Shown: piece after piece, positions 21,995 through 32,799 of the stretch
Layout of the letters: every line of letters begins with the position of its first letter
Numbering within the stretch: the stretch's first letter is position 1
From: Melampsora larici-populina 98AG31
Lineage: Eukaryota; Basidiomycota; Pucciniomycetes; Pucciniales; Melampsoraceae
Direction: 5' to 3'
Assembly: GCF_000204055.1 (NCBI RefSeq)
Contig: NW_006768765.1
Coordinates: forward strand, 512,453 to 576,452
DNA: 64,000 bases
The notes under the pieces: generated by a model
The model's input: only the letters and a program-made list of their open reading frames with translations
Told to the model about the DNA's origin: nothing
Databases searched by the model: none
Translations under genes and position numbers: made by a program

Positions 21995-22630
21995 GCGGGG
22001 TTCAAGTCAAAAATTCCAAGCAGGAATTTTATAACTTCTGAGTGATATTTTAAAGCACAAGTTGACCTGAAAGATCACAAGAAGTCTTAAAAGGTGTTTA
22101 AATATAAGCTACTAGGTCTTATAAGCAAGAGACAAACAAGGTCTGAGACTAGCACTGCCAGCATAGATACCTTGGGTTGAGAAATCCAAGGCATCATTGG
22201 AGGCAAATCCTTGGACAGACCTTGTCCGAGGTTTTTGCCCAAGGTATTTTTGTCCCCTGAGAATTACCTCGGATCAAAACCTTGGGAAGCTTCTGTCCAA
22301 GGTTTTGCATCCAAGGATACCTCGGATTACAAAATCCAAGGTAAATATGTTGGCGTTGTAGGTACAAATGCAGGAAAAAGGACATTATATCTGCTGTTAT
22401 GGATTCAACAAGAGAGGAGGAGGAAAAAAAGCCATTAGGGAACAAAAAAGCAACTCATGTACCTTTTCTTGAGACGAAAAGAGATGTTTTTTCCTTGACC
22501 CAAAAATATAATCAAGCTTCTTAAAATTGTAGGGCTACTTTCAAGCTTTAAAAAGTGCATTATAATTCCAGCCTTTCAAGCAATGACTAAACCACATTTT
22601 GGGTTTGATTTCATTTGACTTGAACCCCAC
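21995..22630. mobile_element. TA-flanked MITE, copy B, carrying a nested CACTG MITE
   Basis: The element begins GCGGGGTTCAAGTCAAA after TA (21993-21994) and ends TTTGACTTGAACCCCAC before TA (22631-22632), so its ends are inverted repeats. Homologous to copy A (18432-18896) except for the 206-bp insertion at 22153-22358. Without that insertion and its TSD it would be 427 bp. Confidence 0.8.
22153..22358. mobile_element. CACTG-type MITE, 206 bp, nested in copy B
   Basis: Ends are imperfect inverted repeats: CACTGCCAGCATAGATACC at left, and the complement of the right end reads CAACGCCAACATATTTACC (18 of 23 bases match). TAG at 22150-22152 and 22359-22361 is a 3-bp target duplication. The interior is filled with CCTTGG/CCAAGG motifs in alternating orientation. 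It is absent from copy A of the host MITE. Confidence 0.82.
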
Positions 22631-22641
22631 TATTGAAACTG

Positions 22642-22709
22642 TTAGGAGGTTAGGGGTTAGGATTAGGGGCTTAGGGGCTAGGATTAGGTGTTTAGGGGGT
22701 TAGGCTTAG
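22642..22709 (+). repeat. Degenerate telomere-like TTAGGG tract
   Basis: About ten variants of TTAGGG (TTAGGAGG, TTAGGGG, TTAGGATTAGGGG, TTAGGGGG) run for some 68 bp directly after the right TA of MITE copy B. TTAGGG is the usual fungal telomere repeat, so this is an interstitial telomere-like sequence. Confidence 0.75.
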
Positions 22710-24256
22710 GACAAGGATATGTGGTATTGCCTGTTTTCACAATGACCAGCTTTCCTTGAAAAACTTGATCCCACCACATTTAGGACTCACAAGCAGCATG
22801 GCCTCTATACCCCGTTGCCTCATCCCCATTCAGTGCTTGCTGCCAGCAGCAACAATTTGATTCATCTTTAGTTGCCTTGACCATGTGATATACTTGGGAT
22901 AGCACTGTGTTACTCATACTGTAACCAGTGACCAACATTATTTTATGAGTTTGGAATCTAGATTTTGATGAAATGTCATCCAAACAATTGCCCCTAACAT
23001 GGAAGCTTGCATTTTTGGGCAATGTTTGAGCCAGCATAGCCTTCAGAATTCCTTACAGATGCATATAAGATGAGCCCTTCTTACAAGTGCGGCGCCCATC
23101 GCTCAAATCAGCTAGTTAGAGTTTTAAAGATCAAATAAATAATTAAGGGAAATTGAAAATGAGAATCAATTTGATTGATAGGTGGTAACCTTAATAGACA
23201 CTTGAAATGAATATTCTATTATTCTCAGTTTCTTCCTGAATTGTTTGGTTTATTGTTTGAGTTTTTTGTTCCTGATATTTCTTGTTCTTAGTGCAGATAT
23301 TTTGATTACCACAACGTGTTCCCCTCAGTGTTGATTTCTGTCAACAATGGCAACAAAATGGCACCAAGAAGCCGTCTTTTGTGCTCAGACCAATCAGCCA
23401 TTAGTGTCAATGTTGACATGACCTGCAATGCTAGAGCTAAAATTTGCTGCATTGAATACATCTCAATCATGAACTTGCAATGCAAAAGCACTGACAATAA
23501 TCAACTGACACGCATATTACTGATTGGTGGAACTTAGTAAGCCAACCTCATGTGCCACGCTTATCACGACCTCGATGACCATTTGGGCTTAAACCACCCT
23601 TGCTAAGTGGAATTTCAAAGAATCAGTGATAATACCCTGAACACTAAAAGTCAACAATTTACCCTGCTCCAGCTAGATGGCCATATCTCTCAGATAAAAT
23701 GTCCCTCTCTCAGGATAATTTGGTCCGAAAACCTCATGATGCTACAAATATGTATCTCGTAATTCATGATGTAATGTTGATAGGGTTGTTAATTGAATAT
23801 TTCATTCCTCCTTGAATATGTAATGAAGGGCTCAAAGATTGTTGAAGAAGGTAGAATTAAACCCTCAGTGACCAGTTGTTGAAGGGTTGAGTGAATGCAG
23901 TGAAGACATAGTTATCAACTCTTGACAAGCTGACAATGAAGGGTCAATTTACCAATCCACATTGGGCTGAGAACATAGGGTCAATATTTCCTTTGAATCA
24001 CGGGTTGAGCATGAACAACACATCAAAGGGACTGTCCTGGTGTCTCTGTGATATGTAGTTGTCTGAAGAGCAGTAACGTGGTGACCGTGACAGTGCAAAA
24101 GACCAAGTAGGACCAGCTTGAGTTGTTGAGTTAAATAGTCAGGTGAGATGTGGTTTTTTGATTCACATCCACATCACTCTACCTCCTCCTCACGTACATA
24201 CAGTCCAACATTTTGAACTGAACTTTTTTTCTGCACCACTCACCAAACTCTCAAAG

Positions 24257-24460
24257 ATGCATCTTAACCCCTACGCTTGCACAACTACTAAGAAAGTTCT
24301 ACATGTGTTCCTCAGCAAATACCCCCCAAAAGATGTGCGGGTCACGAAGAGCATGCTCAAAGCTCGACTTCAGGAACTTGCCGCAGCTGTCATTGCTGGA
24401 ATTCCAACCCAACTCGAGGTTGATCAGGTTGCTTCAACATCACACCCTTATGCATGGTGA
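24257..24460 (+). CDS. Hypothetical short ORF, 67 residues
   Basis: ATG at 24257 (in frame with a longer upstream opening at 24143) encodes a basic, Lys-rich peptide starting MHLNPYACTTTKKVLHVFL and ending at TGA 24458-24460. I recognise no family. It could be the tail of a decayed transposon or gene; there is no supporting neighbour. Confidence 0.2.
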   Translation: MHLNPYACTTTKKVLHVFLSKYPPKDVRVTKSMLKARLQELAAAVIAGIPTQLEVDQVASTSHPYAW

Positions 24461-24582
24461 AAAATGATTGACAAAAGATTGTTTATGAAATTGAGGGCTG
24501 ACTTTTGGCCAAAAATTCTCATAAAGCAAATATGGGGAGAAATATAATAGCAGTACACAAACATATCAACCCAACCTTATAA

Positions 24583-24658
24583 AACCCATGGTCACCCAAT
24601 TGATTTTTGGATTTTTTAGCGCTAAAAACTCAGAATCAATTGGGTCACCGTGGGTTTC
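24583..24658. other. 76-bp near-perfect palindrome
   Basis: AAACCCATGGTCACCCAATT at the left pairs with AATTGGGTCACCGTGGGTTT at the right, and the centre is TTTTTAGCGCTAAAAA, itself palindromic. Only a few bases between arm and centre fail to pair. No ORF. A tiny MITE or cruciform-forming site is possible. Confidence 0.8.
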
Positions 24659-25982
24659 TTGGATGGGTTTTTGAGATCAGGTCAAGATGTTTGTGTACCA
24701 CTCATGCTCTTTGTCCTGGAATGTGTTTTTTGGAATTGCTTGAAACATTTTTTTCATTGTCAACTCACCTTTTCTGGTTTTTGAAAGCTTACAAGAGTGC
24801 AGAAGATCTGTAAAAATCAAGACAAATTGGGAATGCCCTTTTGAGATGTGTGGTTTTTTTTCCAAGTTCATTTCATGCCTCTGTCTTGGATAAATGCAAG
24901 GTATAGCATCAAAAGTTGTTTTCTGTTTGCCTCATAAATTGAAAATGCATCAAATTTTGACAGATTGTCTTCAAAACATGTCCAGGTAATGTCTTATCCT
25001 TTGTTTTCTTACAGAATGTTTTTTGCATGGTTTTGGAGCCTTGTACAAATGCTAGTAGCTTTTGTATAGCTTTATCAATTCACATGTAACGGCTTATATT
25101 CTGAGCCGGAAAAATCCCAAAAAAATGTTCAACAAAGGAGAAGTTTTCCTTCACCAATAAAAAAACTATCAGCAAAGAGTCTAATGAGGATGGTCAATGA
25201 GAGTCTAGTAGTGTTTGTGATGATAAGGAGTTCTTTGTGAAAAAGCTTGATGATGTGTGTATTTCTTTTATTGGAACAAATTACCGTAAAATAGAAAGAC
25301 ATGAAATCATAACATAAGAGCACATTTATACCCAATCAATCAGATAACAACACTATCAGCAAATTGTTCAAGGATGATCAATGTGAGTCCGGGGGTTTGT
25401 GATGATAGGGAGCCTTTTATGAAAAGGCTCAATGATCAATGAAGAAAATCATCAAAGCTTTCTCATAACAAATTTGATATACTATACAAGGCAGCAGTAT
25501 TTGTGGCTAGGTCAACTTCAGACCCAAGGTTTTTAGTAAAACAAAACAGTACAAATCGTTATAAAGTGTAGTAGTGATTTGTGCACATGAAAAGGAATGA
25601 GAAATGAGGAATGGAATTAGTAAACAAATGTGCTTGTGAAATTATTTATTTCCAACACAATCATATCAAACAAATCAAAAAGAAAGATCATAAAAATTTG
25701 TTTACTCTCAAGCTTGAGTTTCCACACAACAAGGCACACAATTTTGACAAGAGACAGAAAAGATTGTAAACAAACTCAACAAAACTATGATCAATTGTGA
25801 TTTTGATATGAAGGAGTAAACACAGCAACAGCCTTGAAAGTATATATCTCACTTCTTGTACTGTACTTGAACACTTATCATGTCTTTTACCAAAACAGTA
25901 TCTTGAACTTTCCTTGACATTTTCCTTTTATTACATATTTTGATGGTATCTGATAAATCTAATATTGCCATACATTGTGATC

Positions 25983-28900
25983 TTACCCTCCAGTGACATC
26001 TTCCCTTAAGGCTCCTTCCTCTCCATTGATTGAACCAAGAATCCTTTCTTGTTTGATGAGAATGACTCTCATCATCATGTTCTTTCTGGAAAACCATCCT
26101 ACTTCATTTTCAATATTCCAGAGGTTCACAAATCCTGACTTCTTGATTTTGGATAGATGAGTAAGATAGAATTCTTCTATAATACTTAAGTTGGGTGATG
26201 TGATCTTGTAAGCAGAATGAATACTGCCTGATCCTTCACTCTGGAAGCTTAGATACCAAAGCTCAATAAGAAACTTCAAGGGATGTATGGGCATGAAATC
26301 TGTGGATTTATGTTTACCCATATAATTTAATACATCTGCCATATTGGACCAATCAATCTGTAAGACTGACTGTTCTTGATCAGAAAAACACAAAGGAGAC
26401 TTATTGCTTTCCAAAAAATCTTTCCATTGACCAACATATGTTTGTAGGAATTTTAAACCACTTTGTAATATGTAATTCCAATCATCTTCACTGTGATAGT
26501 GTTTGTATAAGATATTCAAAGCTCCAATGAAAGCTGGTCCAATCTTCAAATTTACATTACTGACTGCAGTCTTTATGACATCTATGTTTTCAGAAAAACC
26601 TTGACTGGGACTTGATCTTTGATCAATTGAATGTATTCCATGATAATTTTCAGAGGCAACCTTTAAGATTTCTACTCGCAGGTCTTTAAACTCCTTAACA
26701 TATTCATTGTAAAAATGCTCCTGATCTTGGAATTCTTTGTTCCCAATTGCATTCAAAAACCCTACAAATTCAGGCGATATTGACAATCTTGCAGAGTTGA
26801 CCTTTGCTAGAAGTTGAAATGGGTGCAAGTTTGTACAATCTTCTTGATCAACCAACATAGGAGATTTTCTTTTTCTAGATCTTTTGACTTCATGTCTACC
26901 CCTTTGAACCAATCCATCAAATCCTTGGCCAGTCTCTGAAACAGGACAACCTTGAAAGTGAACTTTCTTTATAGACTCTATATTTGATACCATTATTCCA
27001 AATTTTGAGAATATTTCTTCAGTCTTGTACCACTCTGACAATATATCCCACACAATAAATATTGGACTATTATTTCTCTGGTTATGATATGCTAGGTATC
27101 TTATGATTTTCTCAGTATCAGAGATCTCTAAGGAATTCATTGCTATTGGTAGGATTTGTAAAGTATGACTTGTTGAATATTTTTCTAACCATGGCCCCCA
27201 TTTTGAAAAGTATTGCTTAATGAACCCCCAACCACTTCTCAAGATGTGATCCCATGGGTGTTGAATTCCATGTGTTTGATGTATGAGGAACAAAGCTGCC
27301 ACAAATGATGTGGTTATTTGATTCCCTGCAGTTTCAATGGCATTGAAAAGCATTTTTTCCCTGTAGATCAGTCTTGCAATGGAGATTGATGTGGCTCCTT
27401 CAGGTACCTTTGGTGGCCAAGTGACCTTTTTTATAAGACCATCAAAGAATAGTTTGACTTCATTGGTGAAATGGCTGTGATGATACAGATAATTCTCACC
27501 AGTTCTGGTCATAAAACGTCCAATCTTGACATTTGATCCATCCTGCTTGCTTCTTGCTATAAGTCGAGGAATCATCTGACTACCTACAAATTCATTTTAC
27601 ACAAATCTACTCTGTATAATGTGTGCGGTTGATCTCCCCACCTTCTTCAAGGTTTTTTGGTTTGATTGAACATGATTCTCTGGAGTTTTTCTGTTGAATG
27701 AAAATGTATTTTGTTGAAAATTTGAGGTTTGTGAGGTATGATCTTGATTGATGTTATGAGATGATCCTACATTCTCCTGTGGAGAATCATGGCTTGTTCT
27801 CAGATTACTTTGCAAAGATCCATGTTTCAATGTCAGATAATCTGATGAAACATGAGTGGATAGCTGATTGCCTTGTAGAGTGTCTGTCATTGATCTCATA
27901 CGGTCCTGCAAAGGAATGTGGCTTGGTGGCATGAAATTCTTTGGAATAAATTGGGTTGGCACCATATGACTTTGTTGAAGATCCTGGGTTGGTGTGAAGT
28001 TGCTTTGAAATTTTTGTGTTGATCTCATTGTATATTCATGAATTTTTTGACTTGATTCCATTTGATTTTGTTGAGCATTTTGGTTAATGTTTGTAGTGTC
28101 TTTTTGAACACCAGGTCTTGACTTCCAGATTGAATTCCCTCTATTTTTCTTTAATGATACACAACCTTCAAGCAATTTATCATAATTTATAACAACACCA
28201 TATATCCTTGGTTTGTAAATGGTCTCTTTCTCCCAATCTTTCAACAGGTTCAAAATCAAGTGAGGTGAGATATTCTCATCCTTCTTGAGGGCCAATATAT
28301 ATTCAAATAGATGTCTTTGTTCAGACCATTGATCTTCCCACAGGCTGTCTCCTCTAGATATTGTTTCACGAGATAGACCAGGAAGATAGAAAATTGCCTG
28401 TGTCAAGTAGCTTCCAAGGAAAGTCCAACCATCATCAATCAAGTCACTATATTGAGGTATGTTCTGATGTCCTGCAAAGATAGAAAACAATCCCCCAAAA
28501 AACCCATCAACAACATCATACTGTACTTTCATCAATCCAGATTCTTTTTCTTCTGGGTTGTATGGAATCAAATTGTTGGGTGAATTTCTGTGTATAGAGT
28601 AGGTCTTGTGATGATCGAAATAAGCTTCAATTTTTTGTACAAGTCCCTCTTTGATAAAACTGGCAGCGGATCCAGTATGTAATAACACACTCATAACCTC
28701 TTTTTCATTGACTTCTCTTGCCATCTTTTCAGGCATATTCAGAGCACTTGGTGTGTTATCAGGCCTCTGGATTACTTCTTCATTCATTGACCCCTCTGTC
28801 TCTAAGGGGTGTGGGGCCTGAGAGATACTGTTCCTATCACCTTGAATTTGGTGATGTTGAGATGACAAGGAGGGCAAGGATCTCTCTTCAGTGTTAGGTT

Positions 28901-29627
28901 GATCAATTCCAATTCTGAGACTGAGATCTCTGTTACCATCAAATCGAGCCGCGTGATCATCCATCAGCAGTCTTGAATCTCTGATATCTCTGGCCTGTGG
29001 TGGGTTGCCATTGTTGTTGACTTTGATGCGAGGATGTGGTATTAACAATGATAGACGGGATTGATCTTCAAGATGGCCTGGGTGTTTAATTCTCTTTCTT
29101 GAGATGGAACTTCTGAGACTGTTATGAATCTTTTGAATTGGTGGTTCAGGACTCGAAGACCTTGAATCTAAAGAGTTTTCTGGGGTTCTCGTTTGATCAG
29201 ATTCACTTTCATCCGTTCCAGTTGATGATGATGATGGAGTGGATCCATCTTCAAAGCCTCCGAAGACTTTTTCATATATCCTTTTCCTGGACTTGGAATG
29301 TATGTTTTTGTCAACTACTGTTGTGGCAGTCAGCGTCGATGGAGCCGTGAGGCGCTCAGGACTCATCTTTTCGATAATTCTACTTGATGGTTTTTCAGTT
29401 GATGATGAGTGGAATTGATCTTCCATGTGTAGGCCTGATGGATAGACCCCATGTTTGACGAAGTTTCGGTCATGGTCAACTGCTTGCTGAGGTGTTTCTG
29501 TTTGGACTACACTCTCGTTGAGGTCAAAAATATGTGGTCTTTGCGTTGTAGGCTTACACTTGGGGGAAATCACTGACGAAGATGAAATTTGGATCAAAAA
29601 CACGTAAAACTGGATGGAAAGCTTCAT
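25983..29627 (-). CDS. Large predicted secreted protein with internal repeat module; one in-frame stop
   Basis: From ATG 29627 an ORF of 676 codons starts with a hydrophobic, signal-peptide-like N terminus (MKLSIQFYVFLIQISSSSVI). It reaches TAA at 27597-27599; the same frame then stays open for another 538 codons to 25983. Either one nonsense mutation splits a protein of about 1215 residues, or a short in-frame intron removes the stop (a GTGGGG...TCAG intron of 66 nt fits the frame but has a weak donor). Residues 34-39 read FDLNES, similar to EAR motifs. A Ser/Asn/Gln-rich low-complexity middle follows. A module (F-x-G/A-A/G-L...W...IL..G..F...Y...W) occurs at about 28190-28560, 26990-27350 and 26150-26560, with a weaker fourth near 26750. 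I do not know the family; a rust-specific secreted protein is possible. Confidence 0.7.
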
Positions 29628-29639
29628 TCTAGGTCTTCA

Positions 29640-30842
29640 AGACTGGTGCATTCACATCAAGAGAAAGATCTCGTGAATCTCATTTTGAGAGGCTACATAA
29701 AACCATTTCTTACTCTTATGTCGCGATGACGCAAAGAAAGATCTGAGTCTCACACTGATCTCCATACGCAGTCTTCATGAAGGCCTCTTTGCATCCAATT
29801 TATTATACTTGAACTTCAAGGCTGTATTCATAGTTTGCCAGTGTATGCAATGCTGGGCCAAACATGGCACATGTTTCCTGGCAAAGTCTCCGACTCATAT
29901 TCCAAGGGCTTTGAAAACCTTTCATGGCGACCATCAAGCAAATCTCATGCATGTAAGATGATATCACATGTACAAGATGAGCTGAGCAATCGGCTTGGTA
30001 GCTCGCTCTTTGGTTGCGACATGTGCCCACTCTGAGCCAGTGCGCTGGTCAAGACCAAGAATGCAACATGTTGCCCACGTCGTGGTAAGGAATGGCAACT
30101 AACTCAACTAAAACCTTCCTAATCGCAGGTGCTGCCTATTGGAGGGACAGTAAAGTAGCAGCTGCAAGGGTGTTCATCCAATCCTTCAATTTCTGTATGA
30201 CCACGCTTTCTCCCAGATTGTTGAAATGCCAATATGAATTGTTGAATAGAAGATGATGATTGGAATGACATGGATGTATGTAGTACTGAGGATAAGGACA
30301 CAAACGGGCTTCAAAGCAATAGCGACGGAGGAGATGAGCATATAGTAAAATCAATTTCTTGATGTAGCAGGCTAAAAAAGCAAACAAAGTACACTTACTT
30401 AATCATCCTTGTTTAATTGTTAAAATGTGGAGAGAAAAAAACACACTGTAAAGCTTATTCAACCCAATTGGCAACCAGTGATCTTGATCACACTTCCAGT
30501 TTGATCTTTCCAAATGTAATCCGAATTAAATTCATCATGAGGAAGAAATTTTACACTTTCAATCATGTTAGAAATAAATCGATGTATTTGACTACTGATT
30601 CTAATTTCATTCTTATCAATGTAAAGCTAAACCAAGAAAGAAAAAACGAAAGATCAAAATAAATTATTATCATTTTCTTCTATAAGTTTTACAAATCCAA
30701 AATCTTCTCAAATCTTGATACATACAATACCATTCAACCCAATGAAATCTTCTAAAACCTCAATTCAATACATTATAATCTATGATCTATCCCTATCTTT
30801 TCAAATTTCCAAAATCGTTAATCCATTTTGATATTTTATCAT
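29640..30842. other. Intergenic region without recognisable genes
   Basis: Lies between the upstream side of the secreted-protein gene and the 3' end of the TPR gene. Short ORFs on both strands have no motifs. Contains presumed promoter sequence for the minus-strand gene ending at 29627. Confidence 0.5.
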
Positions 30843-32137
30843 TCACGTTTTAATATCCTTTTGACCAATTTGTTTTAATTCGATTCGTTTTAAATTCTCA
30901 TCAGTTCTATCAATCCAACTTCCAACCTTCAATTCTTTAGCCAACTCTTTTCCAACCAAAAACCTTTCTTTAGCTTTCACCAAATCTCCCATCATTTCTT
31001 CTAAACTTCCTAAATTCTCTTCAATCACCATTCGATTCTTTAAACATTCAAATCTTTCTTCTTGATTTAAATTAACTTCATCATCATCATCGTCAATCGG
31101 AATCAATTCTAATGCCTTCTTTAACCATTCTTTGGATTGTGAAATCATCTTGGGTTTTCTTTGAAGATGTAATTGTGAGATATTATTCATGAGAATTGAT
31201 GCATGACATCTTTCTAAAACTGTGGGTTCTTTTTTCCTTGGTTTTGGTGGTAATAAAATACTTAATGCTTGAAGATAAAGTGTTAAAGAATACCTATGAA
31301 GAAAAAAAAGAAAACAACAAGATGCTTAACTTAAAATTGTAGAAGAATGAGATGACTGATTTGATAAGAATACATAACATACTCAGGTTCTCCATTCTGG
31401 GCATAAAAATCTCCAAGTGATTCTAAACAAGATCCTAATTCGATCCCTTTAACCCATTCAGGTAACTCAATTTCACCTAGTACAATCTTTTCATTTTCTC
31501 TTGATCGATTCGATCCGATTCCAGGTAAACTAAGCTTTAAAAGTTCTTCAACACTCCAAGTCAAATACTTTTCAATCAATTTTTTATCATTCGAAATCTG
31601 AGCTAATTTTTGAGCCACCGAAACCATTCTCATCTTCAGATATCCTTCTATTCCATTTCCATTCTCATTACTAATTCGATCTTCTAAATCTTTAAAAACT
31701 AATAAATAAACTTCTTTAGCTTCTTGAATCTCATCAAAGCTTTCTAACATAGAACCCCATCTAATTCCAATCCCACTCAATTTCATCAATTCTATTCCTT
31801 CTAATCTTCCTAATTCATAAGCATACTTAAAAAACTTTTTAGATTGGATTAATTCTCCATTCTTTTCTGCAAGTAAAGCAAACCTAAGATTCTTTTTAAT
31901 TTCTTTTGGAAATCCGCCTTCATGAATCGACGTAGGAAAAACCGTATAAGAAATCAAACCAATACTTAGGATTATAGTACTTAATCCAATCCATTTGGGT
32001 AATTGATTTCTTGGTTTAATTTGAGTATGAAAAGTCCTTTGGTAAGGTTTTGTAAGATGTTTTGAAGGTGTTGATGAGTTTTTTGCAAGTTGAAAGATTG
32101 ATGATCGATAGCTTGATCGTATAAAGTGAAATGACAT
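30843..32137 (-). CDS. Mitochondrial membrane-anchored TPR-like protein, resembling Mgr3
   Basis: Exons 31383-32137 and 30843-31293 (intron GTATGT...CATAG) give 401 residues. The first 45 residues are rich in Ser, Arg and Lys with no acidic residues, as in a mitochondrial presequence. A single membrane span follows (about residues 49-67, WIGLSTIILSIGLISYTVF), then helical repeats such as ALLAEKNGELIQSKKFFKYAYELG and LGDFYAQNGE that look like TPRs. This layout matches yeast Mgr3, an adaptor of the inner-membrane i-AAA protease, but membrane-anchored TPR proteins are diverse, so the identity is tentative. The second exon contains an acidic run (DDDDDE). Targeting to mitochondria is inference from the N terminus. 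Confidence 0.62.
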
Positions 32138-32799
32138 CTTCTTTGAAAACTTGCTCCAGTCTTTTCAAACTTGTTCAGAAAGTGAGGGAAGTCTACAATC
32201 GGGTGTGTAAAAGTACCGCATATCGGGTATCGGATATGCGGCACTTGTCTTACCACCAAATTGCACAAGTCTTGAAACCTTTTTTCACAACTTTACAACA
32301 TCCTGAACCAGTAGAATCATATCCAAAGACCAAACCACCCCATTTAAGATTTCAAAAATCTGTTTAAATTCAACAATAGTGTCTCTATATAGTCCAAATA
32401 CAAAAAAAAACTGTAAGTATATAACAAAGACAATCAGATTTTGAAAAATGATGAAATGGATGTAAACAAAAAACCTTGAGGTATATACAAAACTTATACT
32501 CTTCAAATTCATCAACTCCAAGACTTTCCACAAAACTGACAAAAGAACTCATCACCAAAACAAAAACAAGCTTGGAAAAGAAGCATTAGCCTCAAGGAAC
32601 TTTAATTGATCTGTAAAACCCAAATGCTTGAACTAAAAACACACACAATCAACACAAAGAAAGAACTAGTTCATGGTACACATAACCTAATGATGATTCT
32701 AAACCAAACAAAGACTTTAACCCAAATGCATCATTCATCTCTTCAAACCTTTTCAATCCACCTCAATCCATCCATCCATCCATCCTAATTGATTCCATT

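Larger units (their letters stand above)
22710..25848. other. Gene-poor stretch
   Basis: No recognisable gene. One short ORF (24257-24460, plus, listed separately) and one palindrome (24583-24658) stand out. A diverged direct repeat occurs at about 25168-25250 and 25353-25440 (CTATCAGCAAA, GTTTGTGATGATA). Confidence 0.5.

Noticed and set aside
22780..23037. 85-codon minus ORF with several cysteines
   Set aside because: No recognisable motif and no splice partner found; not enough support for a gene.
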